From: Bactericera cockerelli
Taxonomy: Eukaryota; Arthropoda; Insecta; Hemiptera; Triozidae
Direction of reading: 5' to 3'
NCBI GenBank assembly: GCA_024516035.1
Contig: CM044955.1
Span: 17,346,551-17,410,550, forward strand
DNA length: 64,000 bases
Position 1 is the stretch's first letter; the number at the start of each line of letters is the position of its first letter. A program made the position numbers and the translations under genes. The notes under the pieces were generated by a model. That model ran no database searches, was not told the DNA's origin, and worked only from the letters and a program-made list of their open reading frames with translations. Below, piece after piece: positions 10,514 through 24,357 of this stretch.

Positions 10514-13500
10514 CTGGAAGTGAAAACAAATGAAAAACAAATTCAGAGGGTTTTCGCGTTTTTATATGAAGATTATTATTTATTATTCAAACACTTGGAT
10601 TCGAATTTTGAAAAAAATAAAGGATGTCAAATATAAACATAGTCAAAAAAAGACACGAAATTTAATATATGTAGTTCAAATTCCACATTCGTCAATTCTT
10701 GACCAATGCTCATTAATTTGTTACAAAGTGATCAGAATGTCACGCAATATTGTACGTATCTACATGCACTTAGACTTGGTAAGATGATCTTGACCATGCC
10801 CGAAAAAACTAGTAATGCAGCCACTGGTCGTCATAAAGTAACTATTCATATTTTCTCACAAGGTAAGTTGACCCCCCGGACTGGACCCTACCTGGGTGAA
10901 GTTAGTGTGGGTAGCTGGTACGATTCCCAGCAAATGGAGGGTAAAAAACCGTCCTGACTATTTCAAATCGGGACGTTAAAACCAAATAGAATCAATGAGC
11001 ATGAAAGGAGCCCAGACATTGGATCTCGTCACCACCGTGATTAGGTATCTGTGCCTATCTCAAAACATGGGATTATTATTCGTACCCCTAGTAGTAAATG
11101 AAACCCAGTATCAAATTCCAGTGTTCAATAAGCAGACTCTTGCAAAACTGTGAAGACTTTCACTTGGGTTTAGTTATCATTTGGCTTTCTATCTACGGGT
11201 ACCTACCTGTGTTCTGATTGGCAGAGCCAACAACTCTTCACTGGCCACTGTGAACGTCAAGATGGTTTGACAGATGAGAGAGACAAAACTGTTCACACCA
11301 AACACTAGAGCGTAGCTGTCTGGTTTGATATGTTTTGCTATCTCCGAGCTGAAAGCAGAATTATTTTCAACAATCTTCATCATTTATGGAGGAAAGGGTG
11401 AAGTAATCATAGTATTTGATTATATTTCTAAATACCGTCCTCAGTAGATTGATCGATAAGGCAGCGGACTTTGAACCTGGAGGTCGGTGGTTCAAGTCCC
11501 GGTTTCAGCGTAGTTTTAGTAAAGCGAGTTTGAGTAGTTGTGATATCACGAAAGTGATTAACACAAATATAACTTTTCAATATTTCTAAATGCGACTAAC
11601 GATTCCTCAAAAATCTTGATACAACATTTATCTGATGTAATGGTAAAATATTTACCCAGTCTTTTCACTCCCCTAATCCCTGCCTCATTTTAAAGTCTCA
11701 TTGGCTGTAAATTTACTGAACACAGGAAAAAAGGAGTGTCTAGTCAAATTGGCATGTGAGCTATCAATAAATCTTAACTTACTGAAAATTTGTTTTTTGA
11801 TCAAGTTCTCCAACAAAATAACCTGGAGCTAATTTTGGAACGCCTAAAGTCCTCCAAAATTTGAAACTTTTTTGGTTTTATAATGGGGTAATCTTGTAGT
11901 TAGATTTTGAGCTACAGGCAAAAAAACTGAAAAAAGTGCCAACATTTCGAGGTTTTTTGGGGCCTCCTGAAGTTGGCTCCAGATATTTTTGTTGAAAAAC
12001 TTGATCAAAAGACAACTGGACTAAAGAAAACCCACAGTTCCACAACATACAATTTTTTAAGAAAGGTAAGATTTATTGCTAGCTCAAACACGTCAAGCTG
12101 CCAATTTGACAGGTCTAATAGTTGTTTTCTAACCTACACTCTAGGGACTATACTTCTTGATCAGAAAATTGTCGAATTCCTACCGGGGTGAAATTTTCGG
12201 ACAGCAAATTTTCACTACTAGTAATGTAGTTCGAGAACGGGTAAATCTTTGGAAAGTTCAACCAATATAGAATAGAATATACATTGTTTATACTGCCGAG
12301 GTAAGACTGAAAAGTCCCTTTACTCCAGCAGTCAAACAGGTCTCTATAAGTTTTTAAGTTAAGTTATCATATTTGTGTTAATCACCCTCGTGATATCACA
12401 ACTACTCAAACTCGCTTTACCAAATCCACGCTGAAACCGGGACTCGAACCACCGACCTCCAGGTTACCAGTCCACTGCCCCATCGATCAATCTACTGAGG
12501 TCGGAACAGGTCTTATATATTTTATAGGATAAATCTTTTATATTTTATAGGATAAATCTTTTATATTTTATAGGATAAATCTTATATATTTTATAGGATA
12601 AATACAGGGTACTTACTAGGCCACAGTCATCTGCACATGGTACAGGGTGCCAAACACAATGTACACCCCGTAGCAGAAGAGCATTGAGCTAGAGTAAGAG
12701 CTGGCAGTGACTGCCACGCCTCCTATCAGTGTGAGAACCCCCAGCAGACACTCGCCGTGAACTTTCCAGTCCAGAACTATTTTGCCGAACATGAATGCTG
12801 CACTAGCACCTGGAAATATTCAAGAGAAGTCTACTGTTAATGTTAGTTAAAAGTTTTCAATATTTTTTTTTTTTTTTTTAAGTAAACTTGATAATAGTAT
12901 ATTTTATTAAACATAAAAAAACATTATTCAGGACATCATCATTTGGATGACAACCCAAAACGCTTGCAGCATTGCCTCGTTGAACTGCAAGGCTTATCTG
13001 TTGCAGCAAATAATTTCCCGATCTTGGGTCTCCAGTCTTTTTTACAATGGATCTTTTCAATTCTTCTAGTCATTGTTTTGCTTCCTTACAAATCGGCCCC
13101 ATTGTTTCAATAGCAAAAGCTTTCAATATTAATTTCAAATATAATATTGAAAACTTATAATTTTCACTCTATTGCATCTATCCCAATGAGATATGGCTGT
13201 TGTTGTAGAGAGGGAGTGATGGTCTCCAGCCAACTGCAATTAAAAGTCCGCTCATATTTCTGAACCACATATGTATATCTATGTGCGATCAACCATCGTG
13301 AGAATTGAGCTTTTTCTTTACAAGCTATTAAACCCGACGAAAAAATGCGATAGCTTGGACTAGTACTGCTGGAACATGATGTGACTTGTGTTTAAGTTGA
13401 GTTTTTTCAGCAAAAGAATAACTAAACTAAGGTAGATAACACTAAAACATGAAGGTACAACATTGGTACCAAAGAGCATGTGCATAGGGTCATAAGTAAA

Positions 13501-16500
13501 TAATAAATTCAGTCCTGTTTTTAAACTTACTCGTGAGAGTGTACGCAGCTTCAATGGCACCATTATACTGGGTCACGTCTTTGTCCACTGTCTCCCACAG
13601 GAGTTGAACATACGACATGAACTGAAATAAAAAGCCATTGTAATGCACAGTTTGGATCTCCAACAAAACCAGAGCCCGGATCCCACTGAGTGCAACATTT
13701 TTTTTTTTTTAAGCTTTATTAGGTAGAACAAAAAATATATATAGTAGAACACAATGAAATATAAAGAAAAACAAAAAGATTAAACAAATATACAAGAAGG
13801 AAAAAAAGAGAGAAATGTCCTACCTAAAGGGCGGGGTTATTGCCTGTGGCAATCTCTTCCACCCAACCCTTATTTGCGAGACACATGAAACATTGTGTCT
13901 CGCAACGTTTCATGCCCCGCCCTTATTTTAGAATCAAATGAGATCGAATTCCACTGACTGATAGATTTCTTCGTTGCAACTTTTCTCAGTAAAAATTGGA
14001 GATAAAATGTTGCACACACAGGGATCCCGGCCCAAGACTTCTATGTTGCTGTTGTAGCGGTGGCGTGAAGTCTAACCGGGTCAGTAACTAATAAAGTGGA
14101 AGGTAACCACCAGGTGAGCTTAATGCTCAAAGCATGTTCTACTACCTAACCCTAGATTCTTATTTTTATGTGGTCACCAACTCAAATTAATGAGGAAAAA
14201 TTAATGCACTGGGTGGGATTCGAACCTTTATCACAACTATTCCAGCTTGTTCTGTCCCACAGTATTCATCTGAATGACTTCATACCGTGCCAACCATCGA
14301 TCCTGATGACTTTAGATTCTCAATCTGTTTCAAGCTACTTTAAACCCTTAGATATTGAAAAGCCACCTAGACTGGTGTAGTGTTTTTCTGTCAACCAAAA
14401 CATTCAGTAATAGCATGGGCATTACTGCTTCTATTGTCGTCCATATTACTAACGTGAAAATACCTCACGATCATTTAACAACTTAATAATTTCAGAACAT
14501 GAACCACTATTGTTTAAAATGAAACCATGCAAATGTTGTCTCAATTTCATGTTTCCGGATTCCTCCTAACTTTTACTTTTTTTTCTTCTTTAATTTTTTT
14601 CTTCATTAAAAATAAAACAGTTCACTCAATAGAGAAGGTGGTATTGTTCCCAATATATTTGCTACGTCTCCCCTACTTATAGTCGGTATAATTGGGAAAA
14701 AAATCATTTTAACTTGCAACTTCTAAACTAATTGTGAAATTTTTAAGCCGTGGTGAGAAAGGATCATTACCTATATCTTAAGTGGAAAAAAGTTATTTGT
14801 GTTACTCACACCACCCAACTCCAGGTTAAGAGAACAGAACATTATTGATTGAGCTACTGAGGTCAGTAGGTAGTGTAGGTACGCATCTAAAGTCTTCTTC
14901 TTCTTCTTTTACTCTGTCTTATCCCGCTTAAGCAGGGTCGACGCTGTTCAGCATCACGGTTGAGATTGATTGGTTTTGGCACTTTTTTACGGCTGGATGC
15001 CCTTCCTAACGCCAACGATTCTATTTGATTTAACGTCCTGGATTAGGACGGGGGTTTCACCCTCCATTCGCTCGGAATCGCACCAGCTACCCACATTAAC
15101 CTCACCCAGCCTGAATAGAGCCGGAAATGCCAGCCTCACATGTACGGAGGGAATAGGATTTTCTGTGTGAAAAATCTGTTCCGACCGGGGATCGATCTCA
15201 AGATCTCTGGGCTACGGGCAGTAGTTGTACAATATTAGATAACTTACCTGATAATAGAGACAGGTGCAGAGCGCCACCCAAACACTCCACTTCACCACAT
15301 ACATATTGGTGAAAGCGAACTTAAAATCTGTCCATAGGAAATGTGCGCCGTAACCCCAGGCTGAAGATACGGTACGAGTTTCTGCGCAAGAAAACATACA
15401 AGGTAAGGTAAGTTACGACTTTTTATATTATCCAAAAAATGAACCATTATTTTTTTACTAAAGTAAGAGTGCATATAAATCACAGTCCCAGTAGGTAGCT
15501 CTGTGGTCAAGAGGTCGCCGGTTCGAAACCCAGACGGGACATTACAAGTAATATTCTCATTTGGGATTTTGACCACATAATAATATGTCTTGGGCTTACT
15601 GAATCGGTCAGAATAAATAAGACGATATTACATATTATTATAAGGCTGCCGACTGGTTTTACACAGCATTAAACCCAGGACTGTGGTTGAACTTTCATGT
15701 CATAGAAATTCACATCACAAATCTTCCACTCTGTTAGGTGATGACACCAAACCACAGTTTATCAAACACCTCGGCCGAGGTGTGAAGAACGCCTATACAA
15801 AGAAAGAGACAGCCCGGCAGAGTGTAAGGTTACGCAAAACATAGTTCCCATGCATTTCATGTACTTTCAGCCAGCAAAAAGTGCAACATGAATTTCAAAA
15901 ATTGCGATTTTTATTTCAGAAATGGACTCTACGTTGAAAAATAAATTGTTTTGACTCTTTGTTTGACTTCCTAGGCCAACGGGAACCCTATTTTCGAGAC
16001 CCCCGAACAATCGTGAAAGACATGAAAAGAATCATAATTTTGTTTTTGTTTTTTTTTTTTTTTCTGTTTTTTTTTCTTCATACGGATCCTTTGAGACCCG
16101 ACTTCGTGTCTTTCACTTGGCACTGAAGATTAAGTGAGGTGTCTAAAGTGATCAAGATATAATGGAGATGAGCCCGAACCAAAAAAAAATTCTAAATTAT
16201 AAGCGGGCGGCCCATTTGGGCGGCCTCGGGTTTTGGGAGCCCAAATCGGAAATTGAAGGATAATACTAATCTTAAGTGGTATCAAATGAAAGATCTTGAT
16301 GAGCAGATACCAAATTTATTGATTTTATTCCTTCATCCGGTCCACTGGGTGGCACCTGGTGCCTTTTCATTTTCTTTGGCGGGTAGGTACCTTCGAATCC
16401 TTAGCTTAGTGGTCAGATCTTGGCCAGTATGTATTTTTCGAGATGACCTCGCTCTCTCACTGCAAAATTTTAATGTTTAAGTTTCCAAGTATTAATTTAG

Positions 16501-19500
16501 TTAGTTCATTTTCCGTCCGTTTCTTTAGAAGATAACATTGTCTATTGGTAGCGTGCTCGACCTGCCACCCAGTCAGCATGGGTTCGAATCCTGGTGGGGA
16601 CGAAATTTATTAGCTCTATATTTTCAATTTGGGCTTAACGTTGTTTTGTTTTTCCGATCTTTATATTTGATCTTCATGACGACCAGACGACCCCATTCAT
16701 TACCCTCGCGAGGAAAATTTTAGTTTTTGCAGAATTGGCCAATGACCTGTGCCGGCATTACGAGATTGATTTTGGACAATCATGGTTGAATGGAGATAAA
16801 ATATGATCAATTAGCTCTCATAATGTCGATGCTACTCACTAAAAGTTGTGACAAAGTAGTGACTTTGGCCAAGTGGGTAGCATACTAGGCTTGCACGCAC
16901 GATGACTTGGGTTCGATCCCCTTCATGTTTTTTTTCTCTGTCCATTATGTCCGGGGTACACTATGATAAACCTATGATAAACCCAAGGCATGGCCTTCTA
17001 TATACTTACCTAACCCTACTATAAACCCGAGGCATTGCCTTCTATGTATTATCCCTAACCCTACTATATTCCTGAGGCATGGCCTTCTATATATTTTACC
17101 TAACTCTACTATACACTGAAGGCATTGCCTTTCATTAGTTAGAGATTTTAAAGATTTCCTTATAAAAGCCCGATTCTTATATAAAAATGAATAATTTTAT
17201 AGTTTTCATTTTCTTAAATACCTAATGTAAAAAGAAAACAAAAGGTAAGAAAAGGTCAACGGGAGACCACTCATTACCTCACCTTAATAAGGTGATTAAT
17301 TAATTTCTTTGGCATTTGTAAATTCGGGGGTTTTAGTGTCCCTCATAGGAGGCTCCGAGGTCTATTTAGCATTGAAAGATAAACCTAATCATGCGGAGTA
17401 TAGAATCAAAAGGTATTGCATTGCAAATTTATATAATATTTACTCACTTTGGGGACTCAGGGGGCCAAATCTGTGATCCAAATACATATTGACCTTAGAA
17501 AAATTAAATAAGTACTGCTAAAACTATATCTTAAAAAAAGACAACTTGGTACATTCACATTTTCCCAGCTTATTTACTTTTGTTATTCATAATGTTTCAG
17601 TAGTGTATGAACCTAAATTTTCGTACAAAAAGAACTGATATCCCCCCAAAAACACCACTTCGTGGTTAAAAAAAGAAGAACGCTTCACTCAAAAAATTAT
17701 TATAATTAGCTAAAAACAAATGATATCAAATTGAGAACACCTTACCCCCTCTCTTTCTATATCTCTGCACTCCTCTCTGAATTTATTCCTCTTATGTTTA
17801 TCTTTCTTTATCCTTTCTAGGGGTCATCCCAAACTTGATTTCTCTTTAAATTTACTTGTTGCACGGCAATAAAAAATGGCGGTCGCGGTGTAATTTTCTC
17901 GATTCAATCAAATAAGTTCAGAAAAATCATACTCCGACCGCCATTTTTTATCATTTGTTTTTAGCTAATTATAATAATTTTTTGAGTGAGGCGTTCTTCT
18001 TTTTTTAACCACGAAGTGGTGTTTTTGGGGTAGGTACTATTCTAATAAAACAATATACTTGGAATGGTGATTAAGTGGTCTAAACGCTAGTTTGGTAAAT
18101 CAGGTAGCGTGGGGATCCGCTGGTTCACATCCCACTCAAGGTATGGCTTTTCATGTATTCGACATCACATAATAATGGCAAAGAAACTATGTTGACAAAC
18201 TATTTGACTCAATTATGTGCAATATTCTAGTCAATTAGTAGACTTATAATTTCTCCATTTGTCTTACGACTGTTTTATTTGCCTTTTCTGTTTGTTCTTA
18301 CTCGTAATACTTAAAAAAGCGTCTTCAAACATTGTTGACCCAGCACCTATACGGTTAGTATTGTGTCACTTCTCCCCATCAGAGGGGAGGCAAGCTACAA
18401 AACAGACCACAAGCGTCTTATAGCCATGAAGGCTATGAAATAAAAAAGGATGTGAATCACTCATCTTAAAAAAAATATATATACAGTCATATGTATATAC
18501 CTGTGTCATGGCTATGAAATAAACAAGGATGTGAATCACTCATCTTAAAAAAATATATATACAGTCATATGTATATACCTGTGTCATGGCTATGAAATAA
18601 ACAAGGATGTGAATCACTCATCTTAAAAAAATATATATACAGTCATATGTATATACCTGTGTCATGGCTATGAAATAAAAAAGGATGTGAATCACTCATC
18701 TTAAAAAAAATATATATACAGTCATATGTATTTATAAGATCTTGAGTACAGTGACGAAAACTGACCTGTATTGTTTGGATCAACAGCTCCATGGTTATGT
18801 ACCCCGTTGGAGGTGGAAGGGCTGGGTGCGCCATTTTCTGGACTGGAAGGCTTCATTTCCCGGTGAAAGTACAAACTCCGAGGCACGGACGGTAAGCCAA
18901 GAGCCCAGAAAAAAGCGCAAATCATTCCTGATAACAGAAATCAAATAACCACAAAATATTTTTAGTAATACCAACAGAAAAATGACCAAGGACCACATTA
19001 TAAAATAGGATCAGAGTCAAGCTAAGCCAGACACGCCCTCAAGTCAGAGTTTCAACCAATCACAGCGCACTATAGCCCGAGTTAAGGGATAGTGTCTACT
19101 TAGATTAAATTCTACTGTTTTATAATTTGGCCCTGAGAAGTTCTTTTACTTAATAAATACAATCCCGCAAAGATATGTGCGAAATGAGGCCATGATGATG
19201 AGTCGTGGTTCTGGGTAGCAGGTAGAACCAGGTGGGGCTCGTCAGCATTAGACATGATCTGGTTCCGCGGTGGTTTCAGTGGTCAAGGCGTTTGTCTAGT
19301 GATTCATTTGGGATTTTGACCACATAATAATGCGAATGGGCTTACTGCTAGAATAATGGGACTCGTTAGTGGGCTTACTGCTAGAATAATGGGACTCGTT
19401 ACTTCGTTAGTCGTAACCGGGCAGTATAAATACGGGGATATTAGTATTATTATTCCCACTAATAGGCCACGGATTGGGAGTTCGTCAAGCGAATAGTGTA

Positions 19501-22500
19501 CACTAGTGGACACTGGACACTCAGTTTTCTCTAATGGAGAAATTGACTGATTTCGAAACAGACATGCTCTAATTTTTGTCTAAATAAGTCCCATTACGCT
19601 AACAAACTGTTAGCGTAATGGGACTTCCTGTCTCGAGCCGACAGTCTAAATAAAGCACTACTATACTATACTATACTATACTATTACACGTACGCACTAG
19701 GCATTGAACGCACGGTGACCTGGGTTCGATGCCCAGTGGGGCAGGATTTTTTCTGCTCTGTTCTTGTGTGTTCCGAGTCCACTCATATCACGTGGCGGAA
19801 TTGTAGGCAAAAGTAAGATATTAGGATATTAAAAGATATGGAAAAAGTCGTATAATTTTGCGCTATCCACTACAAATTGTGATATAATAACACAAAGAAA
19901 CACTTTATTATTTTTTTTATTCATCGTACGCGTCTCGCCGTTGCGTCTTACGACTAGGCGCAAGGTTCTTCGATGTATTTTCGATGACTTTGTTTGATGT
20001 GTTGCAAGATGCAAGTCTTGCTTCCTGGGATACCCAGCCACAGGGTGCGATGCAGACTCCTAGGGGGCATGCATATACGTGTGGGGCCGGTTTAAAACAG
20101 TATTTTCTGACCAGTGACGTCAACCGCAGGGAGGGGTGAAGAGAAGGACGGTGGAGAAACACCACTCGGGGCCTCATTATGAAATAGGATTAAAGTTAAG
20201 ATAACCCAATGCTTCTATTTTCCCCCATCTTTTTTGAGTACGTGACCACGTGGTATAATGCTATTAGGAGATGGGCAATATGGACATGTCCATTGTCCAT
20301 GTACCAAGCTGTATTGAAATATTTGAAAATAGTAAGGATTAGAGAAATAAATTTATTTAAATAAATTTGGTGTATGAAACACTGGGGCCCTGGTCGGTCG
20401 AAACTAAAAAGTTCTTTAATGTTGTGGACGATTATTTGATCCGTGCCACTGGCACTCAAAGCGCCAAAGAATTCTTGTTGCAGAGAATATCCATAGGGAT
20501 TTAACGCGGCAATGCAGCCTGCATGCTTGGTACTCTACCACATGTCAGTGGCATGGATCAAATATACAACCTTCAATAGATGTGTTTATTGAGTATAATC
20601 TTATTCTGATATTTAAATAAAAAAATGGCAAATAAAGTTCCTTCAAATAAAAAAAATACTTGACTTTTCTGTTTTCACTGAAAGAAGAAGAATAAAAAAA
20701 AAAAAAAAAAAAAAAGAAGAAGAAGGAAGAAAAAAAACTCTACCACATGCCAGTGGCATGGATCAATTATACAACCTTCAATAGATGTGTTTATTGAGTA
20801 TAATCTTATTCTGATATTCAAATAAAAAAATGGCAAATAAAGTTCCTTCAAAAAAAAAAAAAAAAAAATACTTGACTTTTCTGTTTTCACCAGTGTGCTT
20901 ACTTAAGGGATTTTTATCCCGAAAAAGGGATTTTTGGGGGTGGTCTGGGATAAAAAGGGATTAAGGGAATTTAGGGTTGGGATTTTGGAATTATAACCGA
21001 AACTGGGACAGGTCGCTAGCTTTCTCTATGGAAAGGGTGTTAGCGGCTCTGGATCCACAAATAAAATATTAAATCTACCAAAACGAAAAGAAATGTAACA
21101 GCTGAGATATGATATAAATTAATTACTAATTTAACTTTATTACCCTTTAACTTAAGAAATACAATTTATCAATTCACAAATATTACTTGATACTTTGGCT
21201 ACTCTAGGACAACTGACGAGCTTTCCGCACTCCAGTTGGATCAGTGGGATCATAACTCACGTGAGTTTTGGAATATAACTCTGATTGGTTGTTTATGATA
21301 ACTTTCGGTTACGATTGGCTAATACTGTTTTGCTGACTGAATTTCACGAATTGAACAATAGAATTTACTCACGTGAGTTTTGGAGTTATGTTTCATTGGA
21401 TCATTTATGACAACTATTAATTCGATTGGTTCACAAGTACTGCTGATCCATCTATCTCTACTTGGGTTCTCATACTTTGGTTCTCATGGGTGCTAAATAA
21501 TAGATTTGATTATTTAGCTAATTTTGTTTGCTTCAAACTGAATGCTGAATTGTTAATTTGAAAACCAGAGGCGGAATCGCAACTCGTAACTCGCAACTCG
21601 TTCAATTATAGAATACAAGACCAGTTTCCATGTGATAAGGATTGGCCAGAGAAGATGGGGTATCATCATATCGCCGCTGCAAACACAAACTGTCGTATCT
21701 GCAAATCTGCAAATGTCAAAATTTGCAGATACGACAGTTTGTGTTTGCAGCGGCGATATCATACCCTCAAATTGGACTCTATTGACGCAAGATGAATTGA
21801 ATAAAATTATTAAGAATGAGTCCATGATTCACCAAGAAAAATTAAACAAGATCATGCAGAATGGATGGGAGTACAAGAAAAAACATATTCATTTGGAGCT
21901 TGAAGTAAATGCAGGTATGTTTTACCAATTCTTCAAACAAACTAAAGATCAAGCTCAAGCAATGCATCTTGAGTGGACGACAGTCCTCACCATACTAATC
22001 TTTCTCTTCCTCTTGAGAAAACCTATCAATATGCTATTAATAAAATTGATAGGTTCCACCAGGACCTCTCCAATTCAAATTTCGAGGGACCAAGTTGTAC
22101 TACACTTGGAAATTAGACCCTCACAAATCAGTGAATAAAAAGACTACCTCGATGCCTCTACACGGTCATGTGATCACATGGATTCAACAATACATCTTCA
22201 AAGGTCAGAGTCCCAGGAATAGAAGACCAGACAACCAGACAATGATCAGCAGTCACATAAAAAAAAAGTTAATTTCATAGATTAGTATTGTAAGTAGTGT
22301 TAAGAGTTTTTAATGTTACGGATTATTATGTTCTTTATATCCTTTGAACTATGTTGGTTAATTCTAAGGTTTTCCAAAAATTTGCAGAATTCTTAATTTT
22401 TTAGGTTCTAAACTTTCAATATTTAATTTTAATTTATTCTTTATTGACGGGTCAAGCCCAATGTACATTGATTACATAGAACAACATTAAATTAATACAA

Positions 22501-24324
22501 ATAAGAAAACAAAATAAGAAAATGTAAGAAGGCAAGTAAAATATCACAGAACGTAGAGCAAGTTGACTAGAAAAGCTGTATTACAATTATTGACAATATT
22601 AATGTTTATTTAATTCTAAATTAGTTTATACATATAATGCTATGATTTCATATTTGGTTATGTATTGTTATTGTTTAAACATTTGTATGTACCTCCGAGG
22701 ACGGAGCCTTTTAAAGAAGGGAAAATTGTTACGAGTTGCGATTCCGCCTCTGGTTTTCAAATTAACAATTCAGCATTCAGTTTGAAGCAAACAAAATTAG
22801 CTAAATAATCAAATCTATTATTTAGCACCCATGAGAACCAAAGTATGAGAACCCAAGTAGAGATAGATGGATCAGCAGTACTTGTGAACCAATCGAATTA
22901 ATAGTTGTCATAAATGATCCAATGAAACATAACTCCAAAACTCACGTGAGTAAATTCTATTGTTCAATTCGTGAAATTCAGTCAGCAAAACAGTATTAGC
23001 CAATCGTAACCGAAAGTTATCATAAACAACCAATCAGAGTTATATTCCAAAACTCACGTGAGTTATGATCCCACTGATCCAACTGGAGTGCGGAAAGCTC
23101 GTCAGTTGTCCTAGAGTAGCCAAAGTATCAAGTAATATTTGTGAATTGATAAATTGTATTTCTTAAGTTAAAGAGTAATAAAGTTAAATTAGTAATTAAT
23201 TTATATCATATCTCAGCTGTTACATTTCTTTTCGTTTTGGTAGATTTAATATTTTATTTGTGGATCCAGAGCCGCTAACACCCTTTCCATAGAGAAAGCT
23301 AGCGACCTGTCCCAGTTTCGGTTATAATTCCCGAAACAACTTTTCTGTTTTCACCAGTGTGCTTACTTAAGGGATTTTTATCCCGAAAAAGGGATTTTTG
23401 GGGGTGGTCTGGGATAAAAAGGGATTAAGGGAATTTAGGGTTGGGATTTTTGTACATGTTAGCGATTTTCAAGGTATTTTTGGATACGTTTAAAAGAAAA
23501 TTTCGATACCTAGTAACCTAGTGCTTATGAAAACTTTTCACTGAAAGAAGAAGAAGAAGATAGAAAAAAAAAAAAAAAGAATTAGAAGAAAACGAAGAAG
23601 AAGAAAAAAGAAATGTCTACAAGCACAGATTACTCTCTCACCGGCCAGTGTGAGATCGTTGAGCTGATTGATGGTCATGAGGTTGCCTATGAGCAGCACC
23701 TGCGACACGACACTGGATATGAACCTGCCACTCAGCAGAGCCCCGCGCATGTAGCTGGTGACCTGCTGGAAGTACTGGGGGTCCACCTTGTGTCACTGGT
23801 AGTCAAGTGGTTAACGCGCTAGTCTGGTAATTCAGGTAGCGTGGGGATCCGTTGGTTCGGATCCCACCCAGTGCACGAATTTTTCCCCATTAATTCGAGT
23901 TTGTGACCACATAATACTAAGACTCTGAGGGTTAGGTGGTAAAAAATTCTTTGAGCATTAACCTCGCCTGGTAGTTACCTTCTACTAAAGAGTATTATTA
24001 ATTAAGAAGAAGAAGAAATGTCTACAAGCACAGATTACTCTCTCACCAGCCAGTGTGAGATCGTTGAGCTGGTTGATGGTCATGAGGTTGCCTATGAGCA
24101 GCACCTGCGACACGACACTGGATATGAACCTGCCACTGAGGAGAGCGCCGCGCATGTAGCTGGTGACCTGCTGGAAGTACTGAGGGTCCACCTTAGCGTA
24201 TATGTACGTGTAGTAGGCCACCTCCGTGGACATCATGGTGCCGTAGAACACCTCCATCACCTGGGACCAAACAGGATTACCCCTGTTATAAACCTTTGTT
24301 GTATAATAAACATCTATAAAAATT

Positions 24325-24357
<33 letters not shown>

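Noticed and set aside
14970..15170. 66-codon open frame, repeated almost identically at 33052-33252
   Set aside because: Both lie antisense inside copies of the same SINE; the similarity reflects the repeat, not a gene family.
15520..15540. Possible functional tRNA gene near 15486-15540
   Set aside because: The B-box is good, but no complete cloverleaf pairs and the tail is shared with other repeats, so a SINE is the better reading.
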